Source: Apteryx mantelli (lineage: Eukaryota; Chordata; Aves; Apterygiformes; Apterygidae). From it: a stretch of 64,000 bases of DNA. Made by a program: the position numbers and the translations under genes. Of the stretch, positions 28,001-43,000 are shown one piece after another (position 1 is the first letter of the stretch; each line of letters begins with the position of its first letter). The stretch spans positions 44,045,684 to 44,109,683 of the forward strand of contig NC_089982.1 of the NCBI RefSeq assembly GCF_036417845.1. The letters are read 5' to 3'. Below the pieces are notes generated by a model that saw nothing but the letters and a program-made list of their open reading frames with translations, did not search any database and had not been told where the DNA came from.

Positions 28001-31000
28001 TACACTATAAAACGTAGTGCTCGGTTCAGAGAGCTGCTGTATACTGCCAGAATGTTGAGTCTGCCAAGAAGCCAGTCATAAAATCCAAATGTGAGCTACA
28101 CTGAAAATCCTCATCAGAAGTTACCCTCTAACACAAATGTCTGTGTAGGATAAAAGACAAAGCCAAGTACAATGTACACACTGTAAGACAATTTTAATAT
28201 TAAAAACAAACAAAATCTTGTATTTTACTGTGTCTTCTAAAAGTTTTACCTGAAGCTTCATATTTAATTTGATTCTACTTAGGAGCATCTTTAATTAGAT
28301 CCTAGCTAGGAGATTGGTGTTTACCAATTTGGATTTAATCTACTGACTGTGAGCCTGATCCAGTGAGGTGTGGTGAATGCTTTCTAAAAGAAGTGTTCAG
28401 CAACTCTGCTGAACCAAGGGGAAATTGAGCACAGACAAATATCCATTATTTTGCCTGAAAAATAAATTACAAGGACTATGCTCAGTTTTTTGGTCAAAAA
28501 TGTATAATCTGCCTGAATATGCATGTTTTGAAATATTTTTTGCTTTGATCAATCCTCCCATCATATTCTAGCAAATATTTATTCTTGCAAGGCCTTTTTT
28601 TCTTTTGACTGTTTCATGAATAAAGATTTATATCCCCAAATTATTAATGCTTGCCTCGATTCTGATTGAAAAGTGATATCTATTTGGAAAAATACATTTA
28701 TAGTTATGAATCCAAGGATTATGCAGGATTGCACTGCCAAAGCATTCATTAAGTTAGTCAGTTATTTGTGATTCTAAAGCAAGTACCATAAATGCCAAAA
28801 GATCAGTAACTTAGTGGTCCCTTTTGTGACATTACAAAATTAAATATGTGAAAGGATATGCTTTAAGTTAACTAAATCTTTCTGGGATTTGAACTTGTTC
28901 TCTGCTGTCGCAAAGAAAAAGAGCTGGCACTGGTATTTTAAACTAGATTTGAATAAATGCACACATATGCCTACAAATATTTTCTGTTTTTTCCTCTCCC
29001 GTCCTTCTGAGCAGCAAGGGCTGTCACAGGTTCAGAGGGTGCTTAAACTGAATGCCAGAGATGTTTATACTTTCTACCACTGGTGTAAATTGCAGACTTG
29101 AAGTCTTTAATCTTATATGTTACTTGAATTCTGTTTACATCTTACCATTCTTTATTATTATTCCCATCAAAATATTTTCTAGTTGCCCTAACATAATATT
29201 TGATGATGTTTTGGTTTTGGGCTTGTTTTGTTTTTCCTTTCAAGATTGATCAACTATTTTAAAGCCAACAATACTAAATTCCATTTGTCAGGGGGTTTTT
29301 TGGTAAATCAAAAGAACTGCTACAAATACTGATAGCGTACATCAATATACATTTTTGATTCTGCTTTCTAATAGTGTCTTCTAGCGCATCTCTACGTAGT
29401 GATTTTGTTCATTAGTAAGCTTAGTAAAATTTAGGGTGGTTTGTCTGGCTGCCTTACTGATCAGCCAAAAAGCTCATGCATTTCGGTCTCTTTGAGCTGT
29501 GGAGAGTGATGATTGAACTGAGGTCAACATTATTTAACATGGTAGCACTGGGAAAAAAAATCAACATGAACAGAACCTCAGGTACCATCTGGCCAAATAG
29601 AGTCTGATCTCCGCGCCGCTGCAAATGACACATGCTTAGGAAATTTCTGGTGAATGACTTTTGGAGAACATGCACTGTCAGGAATTAGGATGTTATGAGG
29701 ATATGAACTCTGACTTATCTGAAGATCTTAACCTCAGAAACTACTACCCACCATATATGTAAATAACAAGTGAGGCCCAAGATACAAAGACAATTCCCAC
29801 ACCAACAGGTGAAGATGGGATATTGGATATCTTAAAAGATAAGTCTGCAATTCATATTAGGTATAACATCATATATCACTCTCTGAAATTTGGTATGGTC
29901 CCATTGTTTTCTCAAGGGCCAGGATTTCTTTCCATTTTCCCAAAGAATTTTTTCTCACTCTTTTCCTGATCATTTTTCATGAGTAATAGGGCACTTTGTA
30001 TTTTATGCTAAGTTTGAAAAGTAGGACCTTAATTTTAAAATGGACAACAAACTACAGAAGAATATTTGGTGAGTACTTTCCCATTTGTATATAAAGGCGC
30101 GCTGCCATATTAGTAGTTTTTTTAAGTAACTTTTTTAAAAATCTCAAATTTCTGACTGTATATTCTTTTCCCCAATTCTTAACCAGTATTTGCCCCTACA
30201 TTTGCTTGGTAGGTCTGAAGTAATCATCAAACATATTAAGAAATTATGTCCTTTGAACTTAGAAATGCAGAAAGAAATAGATGTTGAGGACTGTCAGGGA
30301 TATCTTGGGATTAACCTTAAAAGATAAAAGAATATTTTCAGAAAAATGTTGGGAAACATGAAGCTGTGGTTACATTTTTATCAGAAAAATATATTAATTA
30401 GTATAAAAATTTTAATTTTTTCCAGGTTCAACTCATACTAGGGGCAACTTCTTCAAATATGCTCTGCTTTCCTAGGGTTTACTGAAAGTTTGATTTCTGT
30501 TTCATAAATTAAAAATTTTGCGTCCTTTTCTCTGTGAAGTGGAGACTGTTTAATCTTACGATTGTTGGTTTTCAGCAGTTATATATGCAGCATTAAAGAT
30601 GTAAAACACCTTAATTAAAGGCTTCTTCTTCCTTTAGCAGATACAGGGAACGATTTTTCCTGCTCCAAATTTTAACCCTATTATGGATGCCCAGTTGCTA
30701 GGAGGAGCCCTACAAGGAATTAGTGAGTATCTTGTCTGATACTTCCAACATGTATTTTCTTACAGAAAACTCTTCTGCAATAGCAAGCATTAAGCAAAGT
30801 AACAGCTCGTAATATTAAAAATATCACCACATGTCTGTTGATTCTTCAAGGTATCACAAAAAGACTCACTGGTGGTTCCAAATAAATGATGCATTTGCAT
30901 TTACAGGAACTCTGAGATGATTAAGATTAATCTAAAGCTTATGCAAATGCTTATAGCAACAAACATTTTCCTTTACAAAATAAGAAGAGATTAGAATTTT

Positions 31001-34000
31001 ATGTTGTGTCACTACTGTGAAGAACAAAAAAGGAAAGTTTTTTAATTGTGACTTCAACAATTAGCTATTACCAGAGGCTAGCATGACTTTTAAAATATCA
31101 GTCATCAAGAAATAGAAATAAACGGAGTAGAAATTTTAAAGTATTGATTATCAGACTCTTTTCAGTGGTGGCCAGTGACAGGACGCGAGGCAACGGGCAC
31201 AAACTGAAACACAGGAAGTTCCATCTGAACATGAGGAAATACTTTTTCACTGTGAGGGTGACAGAGAACTGGAACAGGTTGCCCAGAGAGGTTGTGGAGT
31301 CTTCTTCTCTGGAGATATTCAAAACCCGCCTGGATGCGATCCTGTGCAAGGTGCTCTAGGTGACCCTGCTTGAGCAGGGGGGTTGGACTAGATGATCTCC
31401 AGAGGTCCCTTCCAACCTCAACCATCCTGTGATTCTGTGATCTTTCCCTCAGGAGCAACTCTGGCTTTCAGTCTATAGACGAAAAATGTATTTGTTCACA
31501 AAGTATTTTTCTCTGTTCAGATTTTTGCGTTTTCCTGCTGAACATTTTTGGTATTGCTGAGGGTCAGAATATTGATTATTTTTGATTATCTGAAACATTT
31601 TCATCATGTTAGGATTGTTGTGTGTACTGGAATTTTTATACCTCTTGGGCTTCTCACAGGGCCTTACAGCACCAAATCTTGCATTCTGTTCGTTCAGTTT
31701 CTGTAGTGGAAACGTGAGGATTCAGACTTAATGTCAAATGAAATGCCATGAAGGGTATTATTGATCAAGAACAATCTGAAATGTCTTTTTTGATTAAGTT
31801 GGCTACAGATAAAAAAGTTCGACTTAAACATTTTGCTAGACTTCAAACAGTACTTCTAATGTGATGTTATTAAGATTTCAATACAGAGATGATTCTCTTC
31901 ATTTAATGCTGTAAATAGAAGTGCATTAACCTTACTTTTGATTACCTATGAAAGTACATAGAACAAAGTTTTAGTTTCAAGACAATCTGCAAGATACAAA
32001 GTTCAGCTTCAGAGGAGTTTAAGTCTCCATAGTATTTACAAGCACTGACATGCCTTCTCCTCCCACAAATCTTGCACACAACACTTATCCTTTTGATGAG
32101 GTTGTCACATAAGTTATCCCACTGATTCCAATGGTATTACAGAAATTGAAGAAGTTATTTAGGTGTTTGAATAATTTCCTGAATCCTCCTTACTTTTTAC
32201 TCTACGGACTATATAAGCTGTACAGATTCCTAGCAATAATTATTTTCCAAAGAGTAAAAAGAAATCCTTATACACAGAGTTTCAGTAATATACTGATTTT
32301 GTGAGTTTGGAAATTAATCAAATTGATGTGAAATCAGAGCAGAGCTGAAAAGCTGGTATAATGGTGGCTACATCATCCAGAAGAAAGAGAGCTAAACCTG
32401 CTGTGTGATGAGCAAATACAAGACTTCCTCTGCCAACATGGAAAAAAAGATAATTTACTGCATAAGTGATCGATGAAATTCTCTTTGGAATCCTTGATGG
32501 TTTTGTAGCAGATATTTAGTTACCTTCATCAGCCCCTGCCAATGCAATAATAGAGACCATAATTCTTTTTGTATCCAATGTCAAATTAAATTTGTGTCAA
32601 AATGGAACCTGTGAGTTAAAGATCATGTAATAAAATCTGCATAATTTTTAAGAAGTGTGAAAGATATCTATAACAAATACACACACACACACGCATGCAT
32701 GCCTACATATATATAGTTGTATATATGAGAGAAAGATATATGCACGGTTATTGTGGTTTTTATATCTAAAAAACAATAATTGGTAGAAACATGAGATATT
32801 TTATCCTACTGCATTGAGATGCTACCTGAACCCCATACTTTCTAGTCTAATTCATCTCTGTTACAAGTCTGACAAAGTCAATTGATTTACACTGGGGATA
32901 CATTTTTGCGGTATTGTCATTAAAAAGTTTAGCCATCTGAAATTACCAAGAGCCATCTTTTGGGAAGGAAAAAAATACAAAACCGCTTAAAAAAAATCAG
33001 AATATGTTATTCATTTCTTTTTTTTTCTTTTTTTTGATAAGCAGTCATGGTGATGATAGAAGCGTAGCAGGAAGCTCTAGCCATTAAGCAAAAGATCGTG
33101 GGTAACTTCCAATAAAATAGGCTCAGAAATTGTTTTTAAAGTAATATTTTAATTAATAATTTATCTTGTATAGTTCCTCAGAAAATATATTGTTCAGTTT
33201 TTCAATAAATGCTCTGACTATAAATTGTCATTCTCTTAAAAGAGATCCCTAACTCTGAAATGACAATATAATCAACCTCGAAAGGGCATACAAGTATGAC
33301 TTCCCAGGCTCAGCCACAAATTCTATTAGTATGTCTAGTTCTGATTTGATGAAAGCCACTATCTATTTTATTGATGCTTTCAAATCCATTGCCCTTGAGA
33401 GATATGGCAATGCATCTGATAATAATAATACAGATTACTGTCTATTTTCTAGTATTACACCAGCAAGTGAAAGGTACAATAAGCATGGTAAATAATTGAT
33501 GTTGGTAAGTACCAGTGGGATATTAATCTGTTGTTTGGGGGTTTTTTTGCAAGAAATGTGGTTAATGTTCTTGAACAAAACATGAGCAATCACAAATGTA
33601 AATAAACAACAATGCTTCACTGATTTAGACAGCGTCATGTTTCCTTTTCAGGTTGTGAAAAAGATGCGTTGATTGATATCCTAACACAGCGTTGCAATTC
33701 ACAACGACTTATGATTGCAGAGGCATACAGAGACATGTATGGCAGGGTATGATAGGACCATTTTGTACTTTCCTTACTTCTGCCTCTCCTGTCTTTATTG
33801 TGGTTGGACTTTCTCTCAGGTCAGTCACTGGAAGCAAAAGCCTGGCAGACAGCTGCTTGGCAGCTAGCAGATTGGCACGCAACTTTGCTCATGTAACTAT
33901 CAATACCTCTGAAAGTTTCAAATTGTCATTTATATAGCAGTAGAATTTAAATACGTCTGCTGCACAAACAGAAAAAAGAAGAAAAAAGCACATGGAAAGT

Positions 34001-37000
34001 TTCTTCTTCTGTAGTGTTCACTCTGCTCGTCTGTTGACCTAGCAAGAATCTTTGGAAAGGCATATTTCTTCTTGCATGTGTTTTTTGGGTGTTCTGTATT
34101 ACTTTCTTTAAGTCTTTGGAATATGTCATGAAAGAGTATTCCATATTAGTTAAAATACCAAACAAAAACACCATCCCATCAAGTATAGGTAGTTGGAATT
34201 ATATTCCCTCACTGATTTATGTTCTCATCTCAAGCACTGACATTCTCAGACCTCAAAGCATGTAATTCTATCCATACAGTAAGCATAATACTTGTCAGAG
34301 CTACTTAAATATATGATTCTTTGAAAGGTGTTTCAAAATTTATAAGCTTTCTTTTTCTTTTCCAAATGTATGTTACCCATATTTTTTACATATAACAGAA
34401 GGTGAGTTTTGTTTTGTTTGAACTACTGGACAATTAAGTCTTTGTCATTCAAACATATGAAAAGCCCATCAGAAGAACAATATGAGTTCTTAAACAAATG
34501 GACAGAGACAGATGTCTTGGTTCCATTTCCAGATCTACTATTGCTAACTAAATGACTTTGGAAAAGTTGCTATCCCTGAATTTGCTTCAGTTACCCCAGC
34601 CATGTAAGAGTGAAATAATAGTAACATCCTTTGAAATCCAGTGATGAAAAGTGCTATATGAAACTAGATACTATTGGAAAGTTAAAGAAAAGCACTATGA
34701 TTAAACAGACCAGACGTGCCCATAACCATAATAGAAATTAGCCAAGCATCTTAAATAAAATCCAGTTTTCTTGGATTCTGGATCACCCTGTTCCTCTTCA
34801 GCAACTGATTCATCAGAAGCCTGAAAAACTAACAGCTCACTGGAAAAATGCCGTGAAGGTCAGTGCATGCTTGCTATTGAATCTACCAGTGTGAATGAGG
34901 ACAGTGAGTTTGCAAAAATCCTACCACACAGCCATCAGCCTTAATTAGAGTTAACTAGGAACTGTTCTTTTAAAAACTCTACATTAACTGCTGATGTGGT
35001 GATCTTTTACACTGCCAGTAGAAATATGTATTTTCTTCTTTGGGTAGCTGAACAGTTTTTCAGAGGCAGCCTTTGGGCCACCTTTATAACAAAATACCTT
35101 AAAACTGTGGACCTTTACATATGCTGGAACACTCACTTGCTCTCTTAGAATTGGGGGAAAGAGAGGAGCTGGATTTAATCAGTATATTGGGTTGATTTTG
35201 TGTTGTTACTGATCTCTAGGAGATAAGGAGTCACTGGATTTATTTGAACTGTTACAAAAATTAAAAGATATTAATATTTGTGATGTTTTAAGATGCAGCC
35301 TTGAATAGATGTGTATGTTTTAAACAAAACTTAAAAAAAAGCAATAACAATCACAGGTATTCTTACCTTTCAAAGATTATAACAATGATTGAGATCAGTG
35401 GATCTGAATGATTAAAAGTGTTTTTCTATTATGAAGTACTTATTAGGTTCCCATTACCATTACACATGCAAATCACACAACTTCCATATGCATCCTTGCA
35501 ACATTCCTCATGAAGTTTTAATTTTACTTGTAGAAGACTAAAGCACGTGAAATTACCCAAAGCTGCCTATGATAGTAAAACACTTGAACTCAGCCTTTTC
35601 AAGTTTTAATTTATCTCCTTAACTATTGAACCGTGCTTTGTCCTATTATGTCCACAGCAGTTGGCATTTTTTTAACCGAGCAATATCAAACAGATACCTT
35701 TTCTTAACTATGCAAGATACCTTGCAAGACTCTCAAACACCATAGTCAAAAAATAGTTAACAATAGTTAACTATTAAATAGTTATTAAATAGTTAACTAA
35801 AATAGTTATGTTTTAAATGATTTCTGCTCTACCAGTTATGTTTAAAAATCAGTCAAAGTATTTACAGAAAGAAAAAGAATAAGGCATAAAGGCATAAAAA
35901 TAGAGGAGTTGCCATCTTTAGGTAAAAAAATGAGCTAGTTGATCCTAGATTCCTCTTCTTGAGCACACCTGGACCAGAGCAGAGAGACTTTTCCTAGTTG
36001 ACTGGTAATACTTTTTCAGCAGTTGTTTAACTTTCTTTTTATCCCTAAAATAATGACTAATAATAGATGGGAAAAGCAAGCAAACTTTTCTTATATTGCA
36101 GCAATGGGCTGGAGAAAATCTGAAAATTTTCAAACTCATGGACTCACTCTTGCATACACACCCACAATTCTTATTTAAATGAATCCATTAAGTACTGGGT
36201 ACTCTTGGCAGATACTCTTGATAGCTTTCCCCCAGAAAGTCATTAAACCAGTCTCACCTTTGATCACATGGAAATGGGGTTCAGTAAAAATTAGTTTTCA
36301 TTTAGTTCAGGGATGAAGCAGGAATGCTGAATTTTTGGACTCAGCTGTGACAGTGGATATGCTGTAATGGTCAACGTGGTTAGTGTTCCCTGCAGTTTGC
36401 TTGATTTAACCCTCAAAAGTTTTATCCCTCAAAATCTTGTAGCAGGAACTACTGAACATCTGTTCTGATGTGTCACTTTCTGGACTTCTGATATGCTGAT
36501 GTGTCTTCTTCTGAACTGCTGCGGTTTGCATCTCAGAAGATACTTCATGATGTATCAGTGATAACACTTCATCACTTGTAATCTGTATTAATGGACTGTC
36601 CAATTATCTGTCCTTTAGTATATTAATACACTATTGGACAGATACACCATTCAGCAGTCCCTGCTTATGACTGGTAAACTCTGCAGGAAAAAGAAGACAG
36701 ACAGCTAGGCAATAATGATTTTAGCCTTCCAACTTTAATATATGGTAAGCCCATCAGTCCTGTGTTCCACCCTCTTAATTTCAATTCAGTACGTTCAATA
36801 TGGTAGCCACTGTGCTTGTTCATTTTGTCAATTGTAAAGTGGAACACATCAGAAGGAGAAATAGATTGAAAAGAAGACCATCGATTGGCTGGATGATTCA
36901 GACATACATACAAGCCTTAAGGTTCCTTCTAACAATAAGCCTTCAAGGATTTCTCGTAGCAGAGACAATTAGGAAATGTTAATAATGACAACTTAGAGTT

Positions 37001-40000
37001 GTCTTTTCTTATTTTTCAATACTTCACTTCTCCTAGTTCTGATTGCAGGGTAATTTTTAATTAGTATCCATTTGTATTATTAATCCATTTTCCCACAGGC
37101 ATATTGTCAGAAGTGAAATGTCTTAATGAATTAATTTATATTCCATGTGTGATTTAGTGGTTGTCAAATGCATCTAATGTGCATTCAGTGAAAATTGCAT
37201 ATTGTTTCTTCATCATAAATTTAATTTTATAATGTGCATGTATCCTCCCTCCTTGCTACTCCAGCTACTAATTTGATTATATTCAGATATGTATTCAAAG
37301 CTGAAGTATAGTCCTGTAAAGATGCGCCTTAGAGTTTATACAATGGGAACTGTTTCTAGGATTCCTTTAAATTCAGACTTAGGTCAGAACGTATCTGACA
37401 GCTGCTCAGTGGTGTACAAAAAAAAAGGGGGAAAGAAATCAGCATAAAAGTATCCTCTTAATCAGAAATAGCAGTAGTATAACTAAGAAGCTTTTGGCAT
37501 TCTTAATGTTTTGAAGAATTCTAATGGGTAAAGGGAGAGTGGGCAAGGAAATTCTCATCCTTTAGTAAACTACTGGGCAAGTGAGTACTGAGGCACATGC
37601 ATGGGAGAGGGGAGGTGCTTTTTATGAAGCCAGAATCTGTCAAAAGTAGTGAATTCAGTTTAAATATAATGCATAAATTGAAGCACTTAACCTTCCAGTA
37701 ATCCAAAGCAGATACTTTTATGTACTGGGAGCAATATGGATTTTTTTTTTTTAATCACACAGTGAATAACAATGAGAAAAAGCACAATAAATCTCTTGTG
37801 CTTTATGGGATTTGATTTCCAAATATCCTTAGTTCCCACAAATTCACCTAGGGAATATTTCAGATGCTCTGCCCTGGTACTCTGGTTTCAAAGCCTTTAT
37901 TAGATAGTATTTGCTCTTAACAAACCCATGAATTTTACTTTGTATTCTAATGAACCAAAACCCAACAAGCCTACGTAGTTTACTTGCTTATCTGTCTGTT
38001 GTCATCTCACCCATATTATTAGAAGGAATAGGTACTACTTAAAGAAGAGATTTTTGTTGCTTAGTTTTAGCCAGAAGTGTGACTCTTGAAATAATCCTGA
38101 CTATGCTTTTTTTTTTGTCATCACCCCCCCCCTTTTTTTAAGGATTTGATAACAGACCTAAAAGAGAGTCTCTCTCATCACTTCAAAGAAGTCATGGTTG
38201 GCCTGATGTATCCACCTGCTTCCTATGATGCTCATGAGCTCTGGCATGCCTTGAAGGTACCTGTCTAATTCCGAATTACTAAGAGTCACAGTCAATGACT
38301 ATATTACCTAACATATGTTAAATTGATTTTTTTGACATTGAAATGGTTGATATACTGCTATAAAGGTATTTCATGTATACCAGGATATGACAAATACAGA
38401 GCTATATGAGGCATATTCATTGGTATGTTAAAAACAGTATAGGTAATATCTCAGTTATGCCTTCTCTCCAGGAATTGCAAAACTCTGGGTTAATTTTGGA
38501 GACTACAACCTCTATTCCACACAATTACTCAGTCTTCTACCTAGAGGTTCCCATCTTTCATGTGGGTGGGTATTTTGGAGATGATGAGGGAGCAGCAACC
38601 CACATTTTTTTCTTACTTCCTGGCCCCAGTGCCATGCTCTATGGCTTCACCTCTGAAGACACTGATACTTCTTTAGAAGAACATGTCCTTGCATAAACAT
38701 TTAAAAATTACTCTGTGACAAAGCAATGATCATTCCACTCCAACTGAACTGATTTCACAATTTCAAGAAAAAATTTCTTTTTCTTCTCTGGATCTGAGCC
38801 TGCACTCTTTAAGCAGCTAATGTTTTGAAACAAAAGTAAATACTTTTTCAAACATCATATAATTAAATGGTGAAATTCATTCCCACAGGACACTGTGGAG
38901 GACAAAGGCATAAATCAGTTCATAAAGGACTTTAGCAAGTTCTTAGAAAACAGGTCCGCTGTTGGCTATCGAAAATAATAATCCTCCTTTGCAAATTTCT
39001 TCTCAGGAAATTCCTGAATTGATGATTCCTGCTTTTCATATCTTTTAGATACTGAAACTGATGCAGCTTTTTCTAGAATTAATGATATATTTTTAAATTA
39101 CAGTTGGCAATAAAAAGATTGGGAAATATCATTGGTAGCATCAGAAGTATGACTTTCATTAACATTACTGATTGGATTGGCAAAGTCATGTTTTATCTCC
39201 ATGTGGCTCAAATTCAAACTTTTTTAGGGTATTCTATCTTGACCTGTATTCATATGGCTAAAGAGAAGAGCACGTGTCAGAGTTTACAGGCTTGGGCTCA
39301 ATATCACATTCTCCCATTATCCCAAATGTAGAATATTCATCAACAAGATACATGTCTATATCAAAAGCAGCATATCTTATCTCAATTCAAGCTCATAACA
39401 TGAATTCAAATCCTGTTTCTGTCAACATTAGACTTACTTCATTCCACCACTTACTAACATGCGCGCTGAAATTCAGATTAAGCAAGAGTATATTTGCAAT
39501 ATAGGGCTCTACTACTAATTTTAAATCAGTTTCTATTTAAATGAGTAAACTATGCAAAAGTATGACATACATACAGTCTCCAGCAGAGACTGATAGTCTT
39601 TTGTTACTTTTGATAAATACACTGTATTCTTCTGAAAGTCATGATTTCTACTAGTAACATTTTTGCTTATTTTTTTATGCAGGGAGTAGACATGGAAGAA
39701 AAATGTCTAATTGATATACTGGCCTCAAGGTCGAATATGGAGATCTTCCAGATTAAAGAAGCCTACTTAATGCGTAATTTCATTTATTTATTTATTTTTA
39801 CAAGTGTACAGTAGCAGTTATATTACTAGAGCTCTGGATGTACTAGCATGAGTTAAAGAGGGGACTACAAAAGAGGACTTCTCAAAACTAACTCTTTTCT
39901 CCCCCTCTCCCCCAATAACTATATGTAGGAGGCTGAAGCAAAATTTTGAAGTTTAAAATATGTAGTAACAGTTTAGAGTAGTGCAGCCTATGATGTTTGA

Positions 40001-43000
40001 AATACCTGGAAACCACATGTTGCGATTTTCAAAAATTTTTGTGCATTTTTTTTTTCAAGAAAAGCACATAGGCCGTTTTTCAAACAAGTTCTTAATGCAA
40101 GTTGGACACTCGACTCACCTAGCTTGATGAGGCATTTCTGAGTACGGACTGCCAAGGAGCAGTAGGGCTGCTCTGCAAAAGCAGGGGGAGCTGGGGGGTG
40201 CCGGGGAGGCAGGGCTGCCAGGCAGGACCCAAACACGGCCAGAGCCCCACAGGGCTCAAACGAGGCTCTCAGAGGGCACCGGCCACGGCAGCCGGAATGT
40301 GATCCACATGATTAGGTCCATGCAGAACCTACACAGGTTACTGCAGAATAATGACATTAGAAAATGGACAAATATCAACACACTGCAAGTATTTGCATCC
40401 TATTTATTTATTCTGTTTGTTAATGTGCGTTCAGAGCATTTGTGTTATAGGTGATACATTTTTGTTTTAACCTAGAATATAATAATGATCTTCAACAAGA
40501 TATTGATTCTGAGACTTCAGGTCACTTCAGAGATACGCTTATGAACCTTGCTCAGGTACTGTAAAATAGTATGACTTATATTTCTAAAAATATCAGAACA
40601 ACTTTTGATATTGTTCAAGGAGTCTTAAATTTTAGAGGTGACTGTGGTTAAAGATAGTTCTATAAGGTTGCACTTTTGAACAAGGAGATAGGGAAAAGAA
40701 CAGGAGAGGAAAAGAATTTGAATTCCTTCACCTACTTTTACTTGACTTTGGCTTTCAAATAGAGGCAAAGCTAACTGACTATTTGATTGAATAAATCCCT
40801 GGATATTCGACTGCTGACCCTCAATCTGTCTCTTCTCAAAAGACTCTACTTTCATGTACAAATGAGATTTTCAGTTTTAAAGGTCTGTTTTATCTATCAT
40901 TAAAATATATGGTTCATAATTCAGTTTAGACAGTATGTAAAAATGTTGATATAGCTACATTTGACTGTGGAAGAAAGTATTAAACAGTTCTTTGTTTTAA
41001 CGATCATGTTCTTTTCACAACTAAACAAGCTGAATCACGGTACATTTACACATAAGCAAGAGAATTGTCAGTATTGCACATCAGCTTCTGAAGTTTTACC
41101 AGTTTGCAGTTTTATGTTGCTGAGTTGATCATCCTCGTGACATTTTGAGTCCCCATTCTCGTTATGGTCACCATGCTCGTTATCTTTAAAATGTTTTGTA
41201 AACTGAAGTAAGAAATAATGACAAAAGGACTGTCAGGAGATAATAGCATATGTAAGATATATCTAGATTTCTGTACATATATATGTGTGTGTGTGTGTAG
41301 GTACCTACACATAAATGCACACGCATATTTATAAAAGAAGGGGAAATGTTTTTTACGAAGATTTGAAGTGAGAGCAGGCTTTGTCAACTGAGGTAAAGAG
41401 ATGAAGTGCAGATGTTTCGAAAGTAGAAGCTATAAACAAGAAACATTTTTTTCTAATGGAGTTTTTTCTCCCACAGTAATGAAAGTTAAATCTTGTGACT
41501 GATAGCACAGACATATAACTGCTGCTAAAAGACTTTGCATATTCTATTCTATTCAGTTGCTATAGTGTGACAATTATGGTTTTGATGTTGACACTAAAGT
41601 AAACTAGAATTTATAAAAATTACCCATCAATATAATAAATATATAGCAGCAAAATCCTCTGGAATAGAAAGGTTCTGGAAGAGTTAGTACTTCCTTATTA
41701 AAGTAACAGTTAGAATTTTAATTTAACTAGCATTTAACCTGACCCTGACAGATTATTTTTATTCCCATTCTTTTTATATGGATATTAACTAAAATATGAT
41801 CATTCTCTGGAATTAAAAAAAATAAGTATACATATTGTGGGATTCTCCAGTGAAACTATACCAAGAGTACTTGCTGTTAAATGCTACTGAGGGGAGTGGG
41901 CATTTGACTCATGTAAAGTACTGTTTAACTTATTTTATTGTTCACTTATCTGTCTGTCTTTTGTTTTGTCTCATGTATGTAACTTTATGCAGCCATTCCA
42001 GCATAATTCCTTGAAGTAATTTATCTTCTTACTAGAAATTCCTTTCTTTTTTTGCAAAATACTTAAAATTTAATTAAAATATAAATTAACATGTTTACCG
42101 AGAAAGAGCTGCAAATCAGTCATTCCAAGAGTTGATAGACAATACAGTTCTTATCCCCACTTTCACTTTTTTGGTAAAATGATTGTAAATTCTAAAGTAA
42201 AGTAAATTGCTTCAAACACCTATCATTAAGGCAGTGATTACGTGCTGCTTGAGAATAAGAGTTCTGCACCCCGGGCTGATTTGTGTCCTTACAAGATGAT
42301 TATGGTTAAAAAAGTAATTGTAAAAGTTGGGTGCTTTTTTTCTTTTTCTAACAACCATATAATTTAGATCATAGTATGTTTACTAAATCATATCAGCTTA
42401 ATTTGTGTAACTGAAAAGCTGTTAAATGTATGGCAAAATTAGAATCATCCTTCTGTGGTTTATGTATTGAACTTGCCAAATATTTCCCAGTCTTGAATCT
42501 TAATTTTAGATGATGATTATATGCAGGCAGAATGACCATTGTTTGATATGTTTGCTCTTACAATTTGGGCAGGAAAAAAAAAATTGAGAAAAGAGTCTTC
42601 TCCTGGTAATAAGTATATTGATAAAAAATAAGCAATGAATGGCAGATGTTACTTTTATACTTGTTTTACCTTCATATTTACCTACATATTACAGTATAAC
42701 ATTATAATACTATGGGGGTGTTGGTAAAGTAAAAATTTATTTAAAATGGGATTAAAAACAGGATTGGCTTATGTGGCCAATTTATCCACTTCCACCTTTT
42801 CTTCCTCTCATAAGACCCCCTGTTATTCCAGGATTCCTCCGTTTAGGGGAAATGAGGACATAACATGACAACTTTAGGATATTTTTTACAGTTGCACATT
42901 TAATTATTTAGTACAGTGATCCAAAGTAAAAATATGTGCGTGATACCTCAAGAAATGAGAAGCATCATCATACAGAGAAAACTTCATCTTCTAAACTGTT

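Noticed and set aside
38406-38696. 96-codon open frame in ANXA10 intron 4
   Set aside because: No splice sites in phase with neighbours, no recognised similarity, and adjacent to an old LINE relic.
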